Numbered from the stretch's first letter, positions 18,446 through 28,790 are shown. The stretch: 47,592 bases of DNA from CAIWXH01 sp964555675 (GCA_964555675.1 CAZKTU010000023.1:1-47592); one strand, 5' to 3'. Made by a program: numbers and translations. The notes: generated by a model from the letters alone, not told the origin.

Positions 18446-18473
18446 TTGTCTATAGAGGGTGTCGGTATATAAT
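18446..18473 (+). promoter_or_regulatory. Promoter of the DUF2064-type gene
   Basis: TTGTCT (18446-18451) and TATAAT (18468-18473), spacer 16. It gives a leader of about 75 bases before the ATG at 18556. Confidence 0.5.
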
Positions 18474-18555
18474 TGGGTGACCGGGCGATCCTTGAGTGTC
18501 GTTTCATGTGCATGCCGGCCGCGCAAGATAATCGCGGCTCGCCGAGAGCATTGCT

Positions 18556-19206
18556 ATGGCTTTTACGCTGATCATCCTCGCCGATGGACCCAGCGTCGAT
18601 ATGGTCACGCATCTTGGTCATACCGCATCTGCCCTGTACGCGTGTATGCTCGGCGACACGGCTCTGGTCGCCGGCCAGCTGTCGGGCGCGCGAGTCATCG
18701 TGCGCTATAATCCCACCATCTCCCCGACCATCCTCGCCGGCCTTCCCGCCTCAGCAGAGGTCGGGCCGGCGGCCGGGGCGGGCCAAGAGGCGGTCGCCGC
18801 AGCCCTGGCCGAGGGTCTGGCAGACGGCGGGCCCGCCGTGTTGCTCGGCGGCAACCTGCCACACCTGCCGCCCTGGCGTCTGCGCGACGCCGCAACCCAC
18901 CTGCAGGGCGGGGCCGATCTCGTGCTGGGGCCATCAGACAGCGGCAGCTGGTACCTGCTCGGTCTGCGGGCGGGCGCGGCCGGCCTGCTCGACGTGATGC
19001 CCGCCAGCGGGGCGCCCCTGGCGAGTCTGGCCGCAGACAGCACGATGGGCCACGTAGTCCATCTGCTCCCGCCCTGGTTTGGCGTCGACACAGTGGCCGA
19101 TCTGGCCGCGCTGGCCGATGCGCTGCGCACCATGCCGGCCGGGGTGGCCCCCAATACCAGGGCCCTGATCGAGGCCGCTCAGGCCAGCCGGGCTGTGGGC
19201 GGATGA
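18556..19206 (+). CDS. DUF2064 / CofC-like nucleotidyltransferase-fold protein, probably degenerate
   Basis: 216 residues, related to the DUF2064 (TIGR04282-type) glycosyltransferase-fold proteins. Family members carry a G-S-D-x-P-x-L-P motif and a V-L-G-P-A-x-D-G-G-Y motif that bind nucleotide and metal. Here they read LLGGNLPHLPP and LVLGPSDSGSWYLLGL: the metal aspartate is Asn and the DGGY is DSGSW. The N-terminal part lacks the usual basic loop (it reads LADGPSVDMVTH). The fold is probably kept but transferase activity is doubtful. It is transcribed from its own promoter, 112 bases before the nucleoside hydrolase, with which it may share a transcript. Confidence 0.65.
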   Translation: MAFTLIILADGPSVDMVTHLGHTASALYACMLGDTALVAGQLSGARVIVRYNPTISPTILAGLPASAEVGPAAGAGQEAVAAALAEGLADGGPAVLLGGNLPHLPPWRLRDAATHLQGGADLVLGPSDSGSWYLLGLRAGAAGLLDVMPASGAPLASLAADSTMGHVVHLLPPWFGVDTVADLAALADALRTMPAGVAPNTRALIEAAQASRAVGG

Positions 19207-19318
19207 CAGTCTTGTTACCTTGGGGGCGGCCCTCTGTCAGCGTACGCCCATCGTTACAGGCTACCCTGAGAAAATCCAGCCAAGCAAGCGCTTAGGGCAT
19301 TCGTCTGTGGAGGTAGCG

Positions 19319-20386
19319 ATGAGCGATCACGCAAGTGACGCCAGCGGTCGGATGCCGATCTTTGTCGACACAGATACGGGCTGCGACGATGCCGTCGCTC
19401 TGGCATGGCTGCTGCGCCGGCCCGACGCCGAGGTGGTGGGCCTGAGCAGCGTCTTCGGCAATAGCAGCATCCAGAACACCACCGCCAACCTCCTGACCAT
19501 CCTCGAGGCCCTCGGCTGTGACGCACCGGTGACGGTCGGCGCCTCGGGCCCGCTCGTACACCTGCGCACCGGGGCCGGGGCCCTCGTCCACGGCCCCGAC
19601 GGCCTCTGGGGCAACCAGCAGCCCCACAACCTCGACCTGATACCCTGGGGCGCGCCCGGCGCGATCGCCGCGGCGGCCCGCGCCCACCCCGACCTGACCA
19701 TCCTGGCCCTCGGCCCCCTGACCAACGTTGCCCGCGCGGTGCAGGCCTACCCCGAGGACATGGACGGCGTGCGCCTGGTCGCCCTGGCCGGGGCTCTGGG
19801 GGCAGGCACCATCACACCCGCCGCCGAGTTCAACGTCTTCGCCGACCCGCACGCCCTGGCCGTGGTGCTCGAGAGCCAGATGCGCGTCGAGCTGGTCACC
19901 CGCGACGCCTTTCAAGAGCTGCGCCTGGGGCTGCGATTCGCCCGCAAGCTCGAGCGCGAGTGCGGCGAGCCGGGGCGTCTGCTCGCCCGCATCCTCGACG
20001 GCTATATGCAGGCAGCCAGCCGCTACAGCGGGGCTGTGGCCGTCCCGGACGCCGCCGCGGCGATCTACGCCCTACATCCCGAGCTAGGGCGGACCAGGGG
20101 CGCCGCCGTCCGCGTGGTCACCGAGGGCGAGTTCACCAGGGGCCAGACGATTGTGGCCACCACGGCGCGCCACCAGGCCACCCTGGCCCTCGGGGCCAGC
20201 GGCGTCGAGCAGCTGGCCGCCAATGTCGGCATGCCCGGCTTCGACTACGAGGGCGCCCTGCGAGCGGCCTCGGCCCGCGCGCCCTATAACGCGACGATCG
20301 TGCTCTCGATCGACGCCGCCGCCATGAGCGAACGGCTCGAAGAGGGCCTGATGGACCTCGGCCTCGCCAGGGCCATCGGGGGGTAG
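19319..20386 (+). CDS. Inosine-uridine nucleoside hydrolase family protein
   Basis: 355 residues; the start at 19319 follows GGAGG by five bases. Nucleoside hydrolases cleave ribonucleosides to base and ribose using a calcium ion held by the D-x-D-x-x-x-D-D cluster, here DTDTGCDDA (about residues 18-26). ILALGPLTNVARA and EFNVFADPHA are the usual ribose and calcium segments. In characterised enzymes a His-Asp pair near the C terminus supplies the acid (His) and a calcium ligand (Asp). Here the pair reads P243-D244 in AVPDAAAA. Loss of the His suggests altered leaving-group chemistry or another substrate. A strong hairpin follows the gene. Confidence 0.85.
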   Translation: MSDHASDASGRMPIFVDTDTGCDDAVALAWLLRRPDAEVVGLSSVFGNSSIQNTTANLLTILEALGCDAPVTVGASGPLVHLRTGAGALVHGPDGLWGNQQPHNLDLIPWGAPGAIAAAARAHPDLTILALGPLTNVARAVQAYPEDMDGVRLVALAGALGAGTITPAAEFNVFADPHALAVVLESQMRVELVTRDAFQELRLGLRFARKLERECGEPGRLLARILDGYMQAASRYSGAVAVPDAAAAIYALHPELGRTRGAAVRVVTEGEFTRGQTIVATTARHQATLALGASGVEQLAANVGMPGFDYEGALRAASARAPYNATIVLSIDAAAMSERLEEGLMDLGLARAIGG

Positions 20387-20407
20387 CGCGAGCGACAATT
20401 GCGTGGT

Positions 20408-20443
20408 GGCGACGCCCGGCGGAACCCTCCGTCGGGCGTCGCC
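20408..20443 (+). terminator. Terminator after the nucleoside hydrolase
   Basis: GGCGACGCCCG pairs with CGGGCGTCGCC (11 bp), with partial pairing inside the loop. It is followed by CTTTG. It lies 21 bases after the stop and just before the next promoter. Confidence 0.7.
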
Positions 20444-20445
20444 CT

Positions 20446-20473
20446 TTGATCCGGGCACGGGCCGTGCTACACT
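20446..20473 (+). promoter_or_regulatory. Promoter of the PCMT-like gene
   Basis: TTGATC (20446-20451) and TACACT (20468-20473), spacer 16, with TG one base before the -10 (extended -10). It lies immediately behind the preceding terminator. Confidence 0.5.
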
Positions 20474-20497
20474 CCAGGGGCAGCGGAAGGAGAGGCA

Positions 20498-21322
20498 ATG
20501 TCCGACCAGACGCAAAGCTTCGATCACGAGCTGGCCCAGCGGCTCCATCGCGCCCTGGTAGAGCAGCTCGAGCGCGATGGGCAGCTTGGCGACCGGGCCA
20601 TCGCCGCGGCCTTCGCCACGATACCTCGCCACCACTTCCTCCCCGGCCACCCCCTCGAGCAGATCTACGCCGACCAGGCCGTCGCCGTCAAGCGCGAGGG
20701 CGAGGAGTGGCTCAGCTCGTCGTCGCAGCCCGCCATGATGGCGATCATGCTCTCACAGCTGGGCCTCGGCCAGGGCCACAGGGTGCTCGAGATCGGCGCG
20801 GGCACCGGCTACAACGCGGCCCTGATCGCCCAGATCGTCGGCCCGGCGGGGCGCGTGCTCAGCCTCGATATCGACGCCGATCTGGTCGCCGACGCGCGCC
20901 GCAACCTCGCGGCCGCCGGCTTCGCGGCGGTCGAGGTGCGCCACGCCGACGGGGCTCTGGGGGCGCCCGACGCCGCGCCTTTCGACCGAATCATCGTCAC
21001 AGCGGGGGCCTGGGATCTGCTGCCCGCCTGGCGCCAGCAGCTCGCGCCGGCCGGGCGCATTGTCGTGCCGGTGACTGTGCTGCCGGGCGTGATGCTCTCG
21101 CTGGCCCTCGAGCGGCGCGGCCAGGTCTGGGAGGCCGTGTCGGCCAGGCCGTGCAGCTTCGTGCTGCTGCGGGGCGCCGAGCCCCACCCAAGTCGCAGAT
21201 GGGGCTCGCCGACGATCACCCTGCGTCCACGCGACGAGAAGGGCGCCGGCTTCAGCGCCAGGGCCCTGGTCGAGAAGGCGTGGAGCCAGATCGAGATCAG
21301 CTGGGGCGGCCAGCCAGAGTAG
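20498..21322 (+). CDS. Protein-L-isoaspartate O-methyltransferase-like (PCMT) protein
   Basis: 274 residues; GGAGAGG precedes the ATG. PCMT uses SAM to methylate isoaspartyl residues and start repair of aged proteins. Visible: IPRHHFLPG near residue 45, SSSSQPAMMAIML (family S-x-P-x-x-x-A-x-M region), the SAM motif RVLEIGAGTGYNAALIA and the following acidic residue in LSLDID. PFDRIIVTAGAWDLLPAW is motif II, and the C-terminal part is longer than the usual 210 residues. The extra 60 residues match the extended PCMT-like subfamily that acts on varied protein or peptide substrates. No peptide-modification genes are near, so a repair role is the simplest view. Confidence 0.85.
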   Translation: MSDQTQSFDHELAQRLHRALVEQLERDGQLGDRAIAAAFATIPRHHFLPGHPLEQIYADQAVAVKREGEEWLSSSSQPAMMAIMLSQLGLGQGHRVLEIGAGTGYNAALIAQIVGPAGRVLSLDIDADLVADARRNLAAAGFAAVEVRHADGALGAPDAAPFDRIIVTAGAWDLLPAWRQQLAPAGRIVVPVTVLPGVMLSLALERRGQVWEAVSARPCSFVLLRGAEPHPSRRWGSPTITLRPRDEKGAGFSARALVEKAWSQIEISWGGQPE

Positions 21323-21357
21323 CGACCGATTCCTCCCGATACATCCGGCGCGGTTCG

Positions 21358-21374
21358 CCACTACGCAGTAGTGG
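21358..21374. promoter_or_regulatory. Inverted repeat upstream of the metal exporter gene
   Basis: CCACTAC and GTAGTGG flank GCA. It lies 37 bases before the NicO-type ATG and could be an operator or the end of the previous transcript. No known metal-regulator consensus is claimed. Confidence 0.35.
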
Positions 21375-21410
21375 GTAGAGCTATCGCCTAACCCTGGTCG
21401 GGAGGAGCTT

Positions 21411-22877
<1,467 letters not shown>

Positions 22878-23066
22878 AGATAGAGATAGGCGGCGTGGCC
22901 CCCGACCTGGCAGTTGGACCGCCGCGCCGCCCCACGAACCGCCGGAAAGGAGGTCCGCACCAGACTATAGCAGTTGCCTGAACCCCTGTCGAGTAAATCG
23001 CTCGGCGACCCCGTCGCCGGGCCCGGCCCCCTGTTGTCTGCAGCCCTCACTAAAGGAGCAGAAATA

Positions 23067-24770
23067 ATGTCACGCTACGGCCTACTTGCGCGCAGGATCT
23101 GCCTGGCCCTGACCCCCGCGGCCCTGCTGGCCACCATGCTGTTCGCGTTCGGGCCGACCCCGCTCGGGGCCTCGAGCCACCGCGAGGCCCCGCTGATCTC
23201 GTCCGACCCCGATGCCGACGGGACTGACTTCTACATGTTCGTCAGCCCTGATGCTCAGGACACGGTCACCCTGATCGCCAACTACATCCCCTTCTCGGCC
23301 CCCGAGGGCGCCCCCAACTTCAATGCCTTCTCGTCGGATGTGCTCTACGAGATCAACCTCGACACGGTCGGCGACGGCGCGGCCCATGTCAAGTACCAGT
23401 TCGAGTTCAGCCCGCTACAGCGCAACAATGGCGGCGGCTCGTTCCTCTACAATACCGGCCCGATCACCAGCCTGAGCGACCCCGACCTGCACGTCACCCA
23501 GTCGTACACGGTGACCGAGGTGGTTACGTATAACGGCAATACCACCAGCACTGTGCTCGAGACGGGCATCCCCGTACCGCCGCCGAACATCGGTAGCAAG
23601 TCTACCCCCGTCTACGAGAGCCTGGTGGCCGAAGCCCTGGCGGCCGGCACCTTCACCGCCGGCGCCGATACGATCAAGGCCTTCGCAGGGCCGCGCGACG
23701 ACCCCTTCTGGGTCGACCTGGGCTCGATCTTCGACCTGCTCTCGCTGCGCGGCCAGGCCCCGCCGATCGGCTACAGCGCCGGCAAGACCCCCGGCATCGA
23801 CAACCTGAGCGGCTTCAATGTCTATAGCCTGGCCCTGCAGGTGCCGATCAGCCGCATTCTGGCGGGTGCGCCCGCGGGCGAGAGCGTGATCGGCGGCTGG
23901 ACCAGCGCGAGCAGGCGGACGACCCGCGTGCTAAATGGGGTGAGCGGCATCGTCGGCGGCACAGGGGCCGAGACCTACAGCGGCCCCTTCGTCCAGGTCT
24001 CGCGCCTGGGCATGCCGCTGACCAACGAGGCCGTCCTGCCGGTAGCGCTCAAGGACGCCTTCAACAATCTGCAGCCCGCGGGCGACGCCGCGCTCTACAC
24101 CGCCACGACCGCACCGCTCGACGCGATCGGCGACCTCCTGCAGACCAGCGTCGAGAACCCCGAGTTGGGCCGGCTGCTATGCGGCCTGTACGCCGTGCCG
24201 ATGCCGCGCGATACCAACGGCGACTGCAACACCGAGCTCGATCTGAGCACCCCCGGGTCGGGCCGCGTCGACATCTTCAAGATCTTCCTCACCGGCATGA
24301 CCCTGACCGAGCCCTTCACGATCACCACCGCCACCGGGCCGGTCGCGCTGGCCGCCGGCACGGTAGTCAATCAGCCCACCAAGGGCACCGACGGCAATGG
24401 CGCGGGGATCGTACCGGCCGAGATGCTGCGCCTGAACACGGCGCTCAAGGGTAATCTCTGCGCGCCGACGCCCAACCGCCTGGGCATCCTCGGCGGCGAC
24501 GCCTGTGGCTTCCCCAACGGGCGCCGCCTGAACGACGATGTGGTCGAGATCGAACTGCTGGCCGTGGCGGGCGCCGCCTTCAACGTGCTCGCCCCGCCCG
24601 CCGAGAACTTCGCCTTCAACAGCGCCCTGATCGGCGTGCTTACCGACAGCGTGGACCGCAACGATAAGGCCTACCTGGCCAGCTTCCCCTACCTCGCCAG
24701 CCCCCACCAGGGTCAGGAGCACCTGCACACAAATCTCTACCGCAGCCGCCTGCCGTTGGCTTTCCGCTAA
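23067..24770 (+). CDS. DUF4331-domain secreted protein
   Basis: 567 residues; AAAGGAGC precedes the ATG, which is preferred over an in-frame TTG 93 bases upstream. A signal peptide (about 1-36) ends just before SSHREAPLI, the usual N terminus of mature DUF4331 proteins. The mature part has family segments DPDADGTDFYMFVSPD, YIPFSAPEGAPNF, DVLYEINLD and ISRILAG. It continues with GRRLNDDVVEIEL and a C-terminal YLASPHQGQEH. The family is widespread in soil and freshwater bacteria and has no proven function; an extracellular or periplasmic beta-rich fold is expected. It follows the metal exporter after 189 bases and may be transcribed with the next gene. Confidence 0.85.
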   Translation: MSRYGLLARRICLALTPAALLATMLFAFGPTPLGASSHREAPLISSDPDADGTDFYMFVSPDAQDTVTLIANYIPFSAPEGAPNFNAFSSDVLYEINLDTVGDGAAHVKYQFEFSPLQRNNGGGSFLYNTGPITSLSDPDLHVTQSYTVTEVVTYNGNTTSTVLETGIPVPPPNIGSKSTPVYESLVAEALAAGTFTAGADTIKAFAGPRDDPFWVDLGSIFDLLSLRGQAPPIGYSAGKTPGIDNLSGFNVYSLALQVPISRILAGAPAGESVIGGWTSASRRTTRVLNGVSGIVGGTGAETYSGPFVQVSRLGMPLTNEAVLPVALKDAFNNLQPAGDAALYTATTAPLDAIGDLLQTSVENPELGRLLCGLYAVPMPRDTNGDCNTELDLSTPGSGRVDIFKIFLTGMTLTEPFTITTATGPVALAAGTVVNQPTKGTDGNGAGIVPAEMLRLNTALKGNLCAPTPNRLGILGGDACGFPNGRRLNDDVVEIELLAVAGAAFNVLAPPAENFAFNSALIGVLTDSVDRNDKAYLASFPYLASPHQGQEHLHTNLYRSRLPLAFR

Positions 24771-24814
24771 CGGTATTGCTGCGCGAGCAGCGGCACTCGC
24801 TTGGGATGGAGGCG

Positions 24815-24834
24815 TGGAGGGGCGAGCCCCTCCA
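24815..24834 (+). terminator. GGAGG-type hairpin after the DUF4331 gene
   Basis: TGGAGGGGC and GCCCCTCCA pair around GA. It lies 44 bases past the DUF4331 stop, with outer bases (ggc/gcc) extending the complementarity. No U-tract follows. Confidence 0.5.
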
Positions 24835-24885
24835 TTGCCGTGAGGCGTGAGCGGCGGCCGCTCGATCTTATGAAGGGAGATGGTA

Positions 24886-25425
24886 ATGGGAGACATCCAG
24901 CCGAAGAACGCCCCGATGCCGGCGGCCCCGCTGCGCTACAGCCCCGACGGGACGGTCGACTGGGGCAACATGTGGGATTCGTTCTGCGCCCTGGCCCTGG
25001 ACGGCGGGCCGCCCCACAGGGGCACGAGCCTGGGGCCCGGCGAGGCGAGGGACCCCGAGGGCCCAGCCTACAGGGCCGTGGTGGCCGAGCTCATCCGCGG
25101 CATCGAGGCAGTCAGCGGTCAGCGGGCCTGGCCGGCCGAGGCGGGCTGGGTCGCCGTGGGCTGTCCATCACCCGGCGCGGCCCGCTGGCTCGCCGAGGCC
25201 ATCGAGCACGAGAATGTGGCCGCCCGCCACGTGGGCGCCGTACTCTACCTGCCGGCAGGGGCCGACTTCAGCCTCGCCGGCGAGGTCAAGAATGTGATCA
25301 CGGCCGTCGCGAAGACAAGCCACTACTGGCGCGAGCACCTGCCCGGCCCGGCGAAGGACGCGGTCGAGGCCCAGGAGCGCCTGGCGGGCCTCTGGCAGAA
25401 CCTGCGCCGACGCTTCACGGCGTGA
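24886..25425 (+). CDS. Uncharacterised protein with a GGPPHRG motif
   Basis: 179 residues; AAGGGAG lies six bases before the ATG at 24886. No signal peptide or membrane segment. Conserved-looking blocks: YSPDGTVDWGNMWDSFCALA, then GGPPHRGTSL near residue 45, GWVAVGCPSPGAARWLAEAI, ENVAARHVGAVLYLPAG and KNVITAVAKTSHYW. The block pattern suggests a folded, conserved cytoplasmic protein, but I do not recognise a characterised family. Its last 11 bases overlap the end of the convergent NHL gene. Confidence 0.7.
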   Translation: MGDIQPKNAPMPAAPLRYSPDGTVDWGNMWDSFCALALDGGPPHRGTSLGPGEARDPEGPAYRAVVAELIRGIEAVSGQRAWPAEAGWVAVGCPSPGAARWLAEAIEHENVAARHVGAVLYLPAGADFSLAGEVKNVITAVAKTSHYWREHLPGPAKDAVEAQERLAGLWQNLRRRFTA

Positions 25426-26728
25426 CCTTCACGACGCGCGGGCGATTGGTCGCCGCATAGAGACTGTTCTGACCGTCGAAGGTCAAGCCGAAGGCGATGC
25501 CGTCGAGGTCGACCGTGCCGGCCTGACGCCCATCGGCCTCGAAGACCTGCACCCCGTGGAAGAAGCCGGACACATAGATACGGCCCTGGCGATCAACAGC
25601 CAGCTCGCCGAAGGGGTTGGCGTCGGGGACGCTGAACTTGTCGCGGTAGATGCCGTCGGGCCCAAAGATGTAAACCGTCTCGCCGCTGTCGGCCAGAATG
25701 TAGAGCGTGCCGAGGCCGTCGGCGGCGAGCGCCTGAGGGGCCTGGTCGGTGTCGGCCGCGGCGAGGATGTCGCTGATGCGCCCGATCTCGACGCCGTCGG
25801 CGCTGAGGCGCACCAAGTCGCGGCCGGCCCAGGGGATGGCGATCAGGCTGCCGTCGCCAAGAACCTCGAGGTCCTCGAAGCCGCTGCCCTGGCCGTCGGT
25901 GAAGGTGCTCAGCAGAGCGCCTGTGGCCCCGTCGAAGACGCTCACCTGGAAGTTCTGGGCGACCAGGACCCGGCCCTGACGGTCGGCGGCGAGGGCGAGG
26001 ATGGGCCGCTCATCCTCGACGAAAAAGCTGCGCTCGAAGCGCCCGGCGGCAGAGAAGCGCTGGATGCGACGGTTGATGTAGTCGGCGACGTAGATCGCGC
26101 CATCGGGGCCGACCGCGATCCCGCGCGGGTCGTCGAGGAAGCCGTCGCCGACGCCTTCCTCGCCAAACGCGAGCGTCACGACGCCGAGGGCGGGGCCGGC
26201 CTGAGGGCCGTTGCCGAAGGCCGCCTCGGCGGTAGCCTGGGCCTCGGCGACCACCCCGCCGGCCATAGTCTGCACGGCGGCCACCGTCGCCTCAACCCCC
26301 GGGAGAAAGGCCGTGGGCGCGGGGGGTATCGGCTCCTGCTCGCGCGGGTCCTCGGTGGGAATGGCGAGACTGGTAGGCAGCGGGGCGCCGGGGTCGAGCC
26401 GAGCGGCGAAGCTGCCGGCGAGCAAAAACAGGGCCCCGCCGAGGACGAGCACGAGCAGGGCGGCCACCAGGCCGATCAGGGCCAGGGGCCAACAACCGCC
26501 GCCGGCGGGCTGTGGCGGAGCCGTCGGGAGGGTTGGCTGGGGCGCGGCGGAGGAGTCGTCGAGCTGGGCCCTGCGCACCAGGGTCTGCTTGCGGGCCACG
26601 CGATTGCCGAGGCGGGTGTCGACGGCCTCGTAGAGCGCGCCCATGCCGCCGCGGCCGTTCTGGCGGGCGACATGGTAGTGGGCGTTGACCAGGGTGTTGG
26701 GCGCGAACGAGCCGGTCGGAGTTGTCAT
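25415..26728 (-). CDS. Membrane-anchored NHL beta-propeller with a kinase N-lobe remnant
   Basis: 437 residues. Residues 10-50 copy the start of a bacterial Ser/Thr kinase: glycine loop GRGGMG (25-30), then AVDTRLGNRVARKQTL with the would-be ATP lysine K47. The kinase then stops; there is no catalytic HRD, DFG or C-lobe. A Pro-rich linker, one membrane helix (about 80-108, LALIGLVAALLVLVLGGALF) and a Pro/Gln-rich spacer follow. From about residue 180 NHL-type repeats run to the end (DDPRGIAVGPDGAIYVADYI, RQGRVLVAQN, GDGSLIAIPW, GTLYILADSG). It looks like a former PknB-NHL receptor reduced to an anchored propeller. It starts 14 bases after udk on the same strand. Confidence 0.75.
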   Translation of the reverse strand: MTTPTGSFAPNTLVNAHYHVARQNGRGGMGALYEAVDTRLGNRVARKQTLVRRAQLDDSSAAPQPTLPTAPPQPAGGGCWPLALIGLVAALLVLVLGGALFLLAGSFAARLDPGAPLPTSLAIPTEDPREQEPIPPAPTAFLPGVEATVAAVQTMAGGVVAEAQATAEAAFGNGPQAGPALGVVTLAFGEEGVGDGFLDDPRGIAVGPDGAIYVADYINRRIQRFSAAGRFERSFFVEDERPILALAADRQGRVLVAQNFQVSVFDGATGALLSTFTDGQGSGFEDLEVLGDGSLIAIPWAGRDLVRLSADGVEIGRISDILAAADTDQAPQALAADGLGTLYILADSGETVYIFGPDGIYRDKFSVPDANPFGELAVDRQGRIYVSGFFHGVQVFEADGRQAGTVDLDGIAFGLTFDGQNSLYAATNRPRVVKVTP

Positions 26729-26742
26729 AGGGTGGCTTGCGG

Positions 26743-27375
<633 letters not shown>

Positions 27376-27535
27376 GGTGCGCCCCGTATGGGCGGGCAGG
27401 CAAAACCGCCTGCGACCTACCCGCTGTAGCAACAATCCGCTAGCATTAACGCGCTGCGCGGGCGGATTAGGGGACGATGCCGCAGCGGGCTGAAGCTCGC
27501 CCGGGCGGGCCGGCTGCTGCGTCGGGCCCCGCGAA

Positions 27536-27564
27536 GAAGCCGCAGGCCGGGGGCCTGCGGCTTC
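27536..27564 (-). terminator. Terminator of the metallopeptidase unit
   Basis: GAAGCCGCAGGCC and GGCCTGCGGCTTC pair perfectly (13 bp) around GGG; on the minus strand the stem is followed by TTCG. It starts six bases beyond the stop of the 45-residue gene. Confidence 0.75.
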
Positions 27565-27570
27565 GAGAGC

Positions 27571-27708
27571 CTAGATGTCGAGCTTCTCTTGGACTTTGGG
27601 GTGGCCGAGGATCTTGTTGGTGAGATAGGTCGCCAGCCAGGCTGCCGCAAGGCCGAGAAGCAGGTTGATCATGCCGCTGACGAAGCGCCGGCGCATTTCG
27701 TCGTCCAT
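27571..27708 (-). CDS. 45-residue single-pass membrane protein
   Basis: MDDEMRRRFVSG, then one membrane helix (MINLLLGLAAAWLATYL) and the tail GHPKVQEKLDI. GGAGGGAG sits four bases before the ATG, and the gene begins one base after the metallopeptidase stop, so it is translated with it. A strong terminator follows. I recognise no family. It may be a small partner or regulator of the membrane metallopeptidase, by position only. Confidence 0.65.
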   Translation of the reverse strand: MDDEMRRRFVSGMINLLLGLAAAWLATYLTNKILGHPKVQEKLDI

Positions 27709-27709
27709 G

Positions 27710-28420
27710 TTACTCCCTCCGTCTACCAAGGATACTGATGAAGTACAGCAACTGTGCGATTGACTGGGCCGCCGCCGCGACATAGGTGAGGGCGGCCGCA
27801 TTGAGCACGGCATTGACGCCGTTCGACTCCTCGACGGTGACCAGGCCGTTGCGCTTGAGCATCTCCTTGGCTCGCGCGCTGGCGTTGAACTCGACCGGCA
27901 GCGTGACCAGGGTGAAGGCGACCGCGGCGCTGAAGAGGATGACGCCGGCCACGGCGATAGTGTAACCGAACTGCCCCTGGCCGCCGCCGGCCAAAGCGCC
28001 CATAGCCAGGCCGATGAAGAAGAGGATCGTGCCGAGGTTCGAGCCGATGTTGGCGATGCCGACGATGCCGGCCCTGGCTCGCAGCCAGAAGTAGCCCTCT
28101 TTGTCCTGAGCGGCGTGGCCGAGCTCGTGGGCGACGATGGCCATGGCCGCCACCGAGGGCTGGGTCGAACCCTCGGAGAGGCGCATCACCTTGCCGCGAG
28201 GGTCATAGTGGTCGGTGAGCATGCCGCCGATCCGCTCGACCTTCACATGCTCCAACCCCTCGTTCTGCATGAGCGTGCGGGCTACGTCCATGCCGTTCAG
28301 CCGCTTGGCGCTGGGTACCTGCGACCACTTGCGGAAAGAGGACTGAACCTGGAACTGAGCCCACATGGCGAAGAGCATCGCCGGAAGGGCGAATAGAAAG
28401 TAGGTCGGATCAAAGAACAT
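27710..28420 (-). CDS. Membrane zinc metallopeptidase (YugP-like, Zn_peptidase_2)
   Basis: 236 residues, start at 28420 with GAGGGAGCGGGAG upstream. Helix at residues 5-21, then a soluble stretch with the zinc site HELGH (98-102), SEGSTQPSVAAMAIVAHELG. Two or three more helices follow (IGSNLGTILFFIGLAMG; YTIAVAGVILFSAAVAFTLVTL), then VEFNASARA with the Glu of the third zinc ligand region. The C-terminal helix ends SIAQLLYFIS. The family is widespread in Firmicutes and Chloroflexi and is thought to act in membrane protein quality control; substrates are unknown. It is followed immediately by the 45-residue membrane protein gene. Confidence 0.9.
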   Translation of the reverse strand: MFFDPTYFLFALPAMLFAMWAQFQVQSSFRKWSQVPSAKRLNGMDVARTLMQNEGLEHVKVERIGGMLTDHYDPRGKVMRLSEGSTQPSVAAMAIVAHELGHAAQDKEGYFWLRARAGIVGIANIGSNLGTILFFIGLAMGALAGGGQGQFGYTIAVAGVILFSAAVAFTLVTLPVEFNASARAKEMLKRNGLVTVEESNGVNAVLNAAALTYVAAAAQSIAQLLYFISILGRRRE

Positions 28421-28477
28421 CTCCCGCTCCCTCTGTGTCGGAGTGCGAGCATGCGGCCTGCGCACCCGTCTGCAAGC

Positions 28478-28486
28478 AGTATACCA
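28478..28486 (-). promoter_or_regulatory. Extended -10 promoter of the metallopeptidase unit
   Basis: On the minus strand this reads TGGTATACT, an extended -10, 57 bases before the ATG. No -35 match. Confidence 0.5.
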
Positions 28487-28536
28487 CCGTGTTTTGCCGC
28501 CAAAGACTATGACGTAGCACAGTGCGAACCGGTCAC

Positions 28537-28755
28537 CTACAGGGGCGACGCCTCGCCCGCGAGCGGTGGGGCGGGCGGTGGCTGGTAACGCGGCGGGAGC
28601 CGTCGGGCCATACGACGGGCCTGTATGCTCTTCGCGAGCACGAATAGGCCTGCCGCGGCGGCCCCAAGGGCGACGCCAACCAGCAGCCCGCGCGTCAGGG
28701 GCCAGTCATCCGTCGAGGGTACGAGTCGCTCAACCTCAGCTGCAATGGCGGTCAT
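28537..28755 (-). CDS. Small single-pass membrane protein
   Basis: 72 residues: an acidic N terminus (MTAIAAEVERLVPSTDDW), a membrane helix with small residues (GLLVGVALGAAAAGLFVLA), a basic stretch (RRMARRLPPRYQ) and a Pro-rich tail. AGAGG lies nine bases before the ATG. It has its own promoter (28791-28820). No recognised family; a YtxH-like anchor by layout only. Confidence 0.55.
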   Translation of the reverse strand: MTAIAAEVERLVPSTDDWPLTRGLLVGVALGAAAAGLFVLAKSIQARRMARRLPPRYQPPPAPPLAGEASPL

Positions 28756-28790
28756 TCAGATACCTCTACAGTCTGTACAGGGTGCAGGCA

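Noticed and set aside
22946..22954. Perfect Shine-Dalgarno AAAGGAGGT
   Set aside because: No start codon follows at a usable distance; the nearest TTG is 19 bases away and the DUF4331 gene has its own site at 23054-23061.
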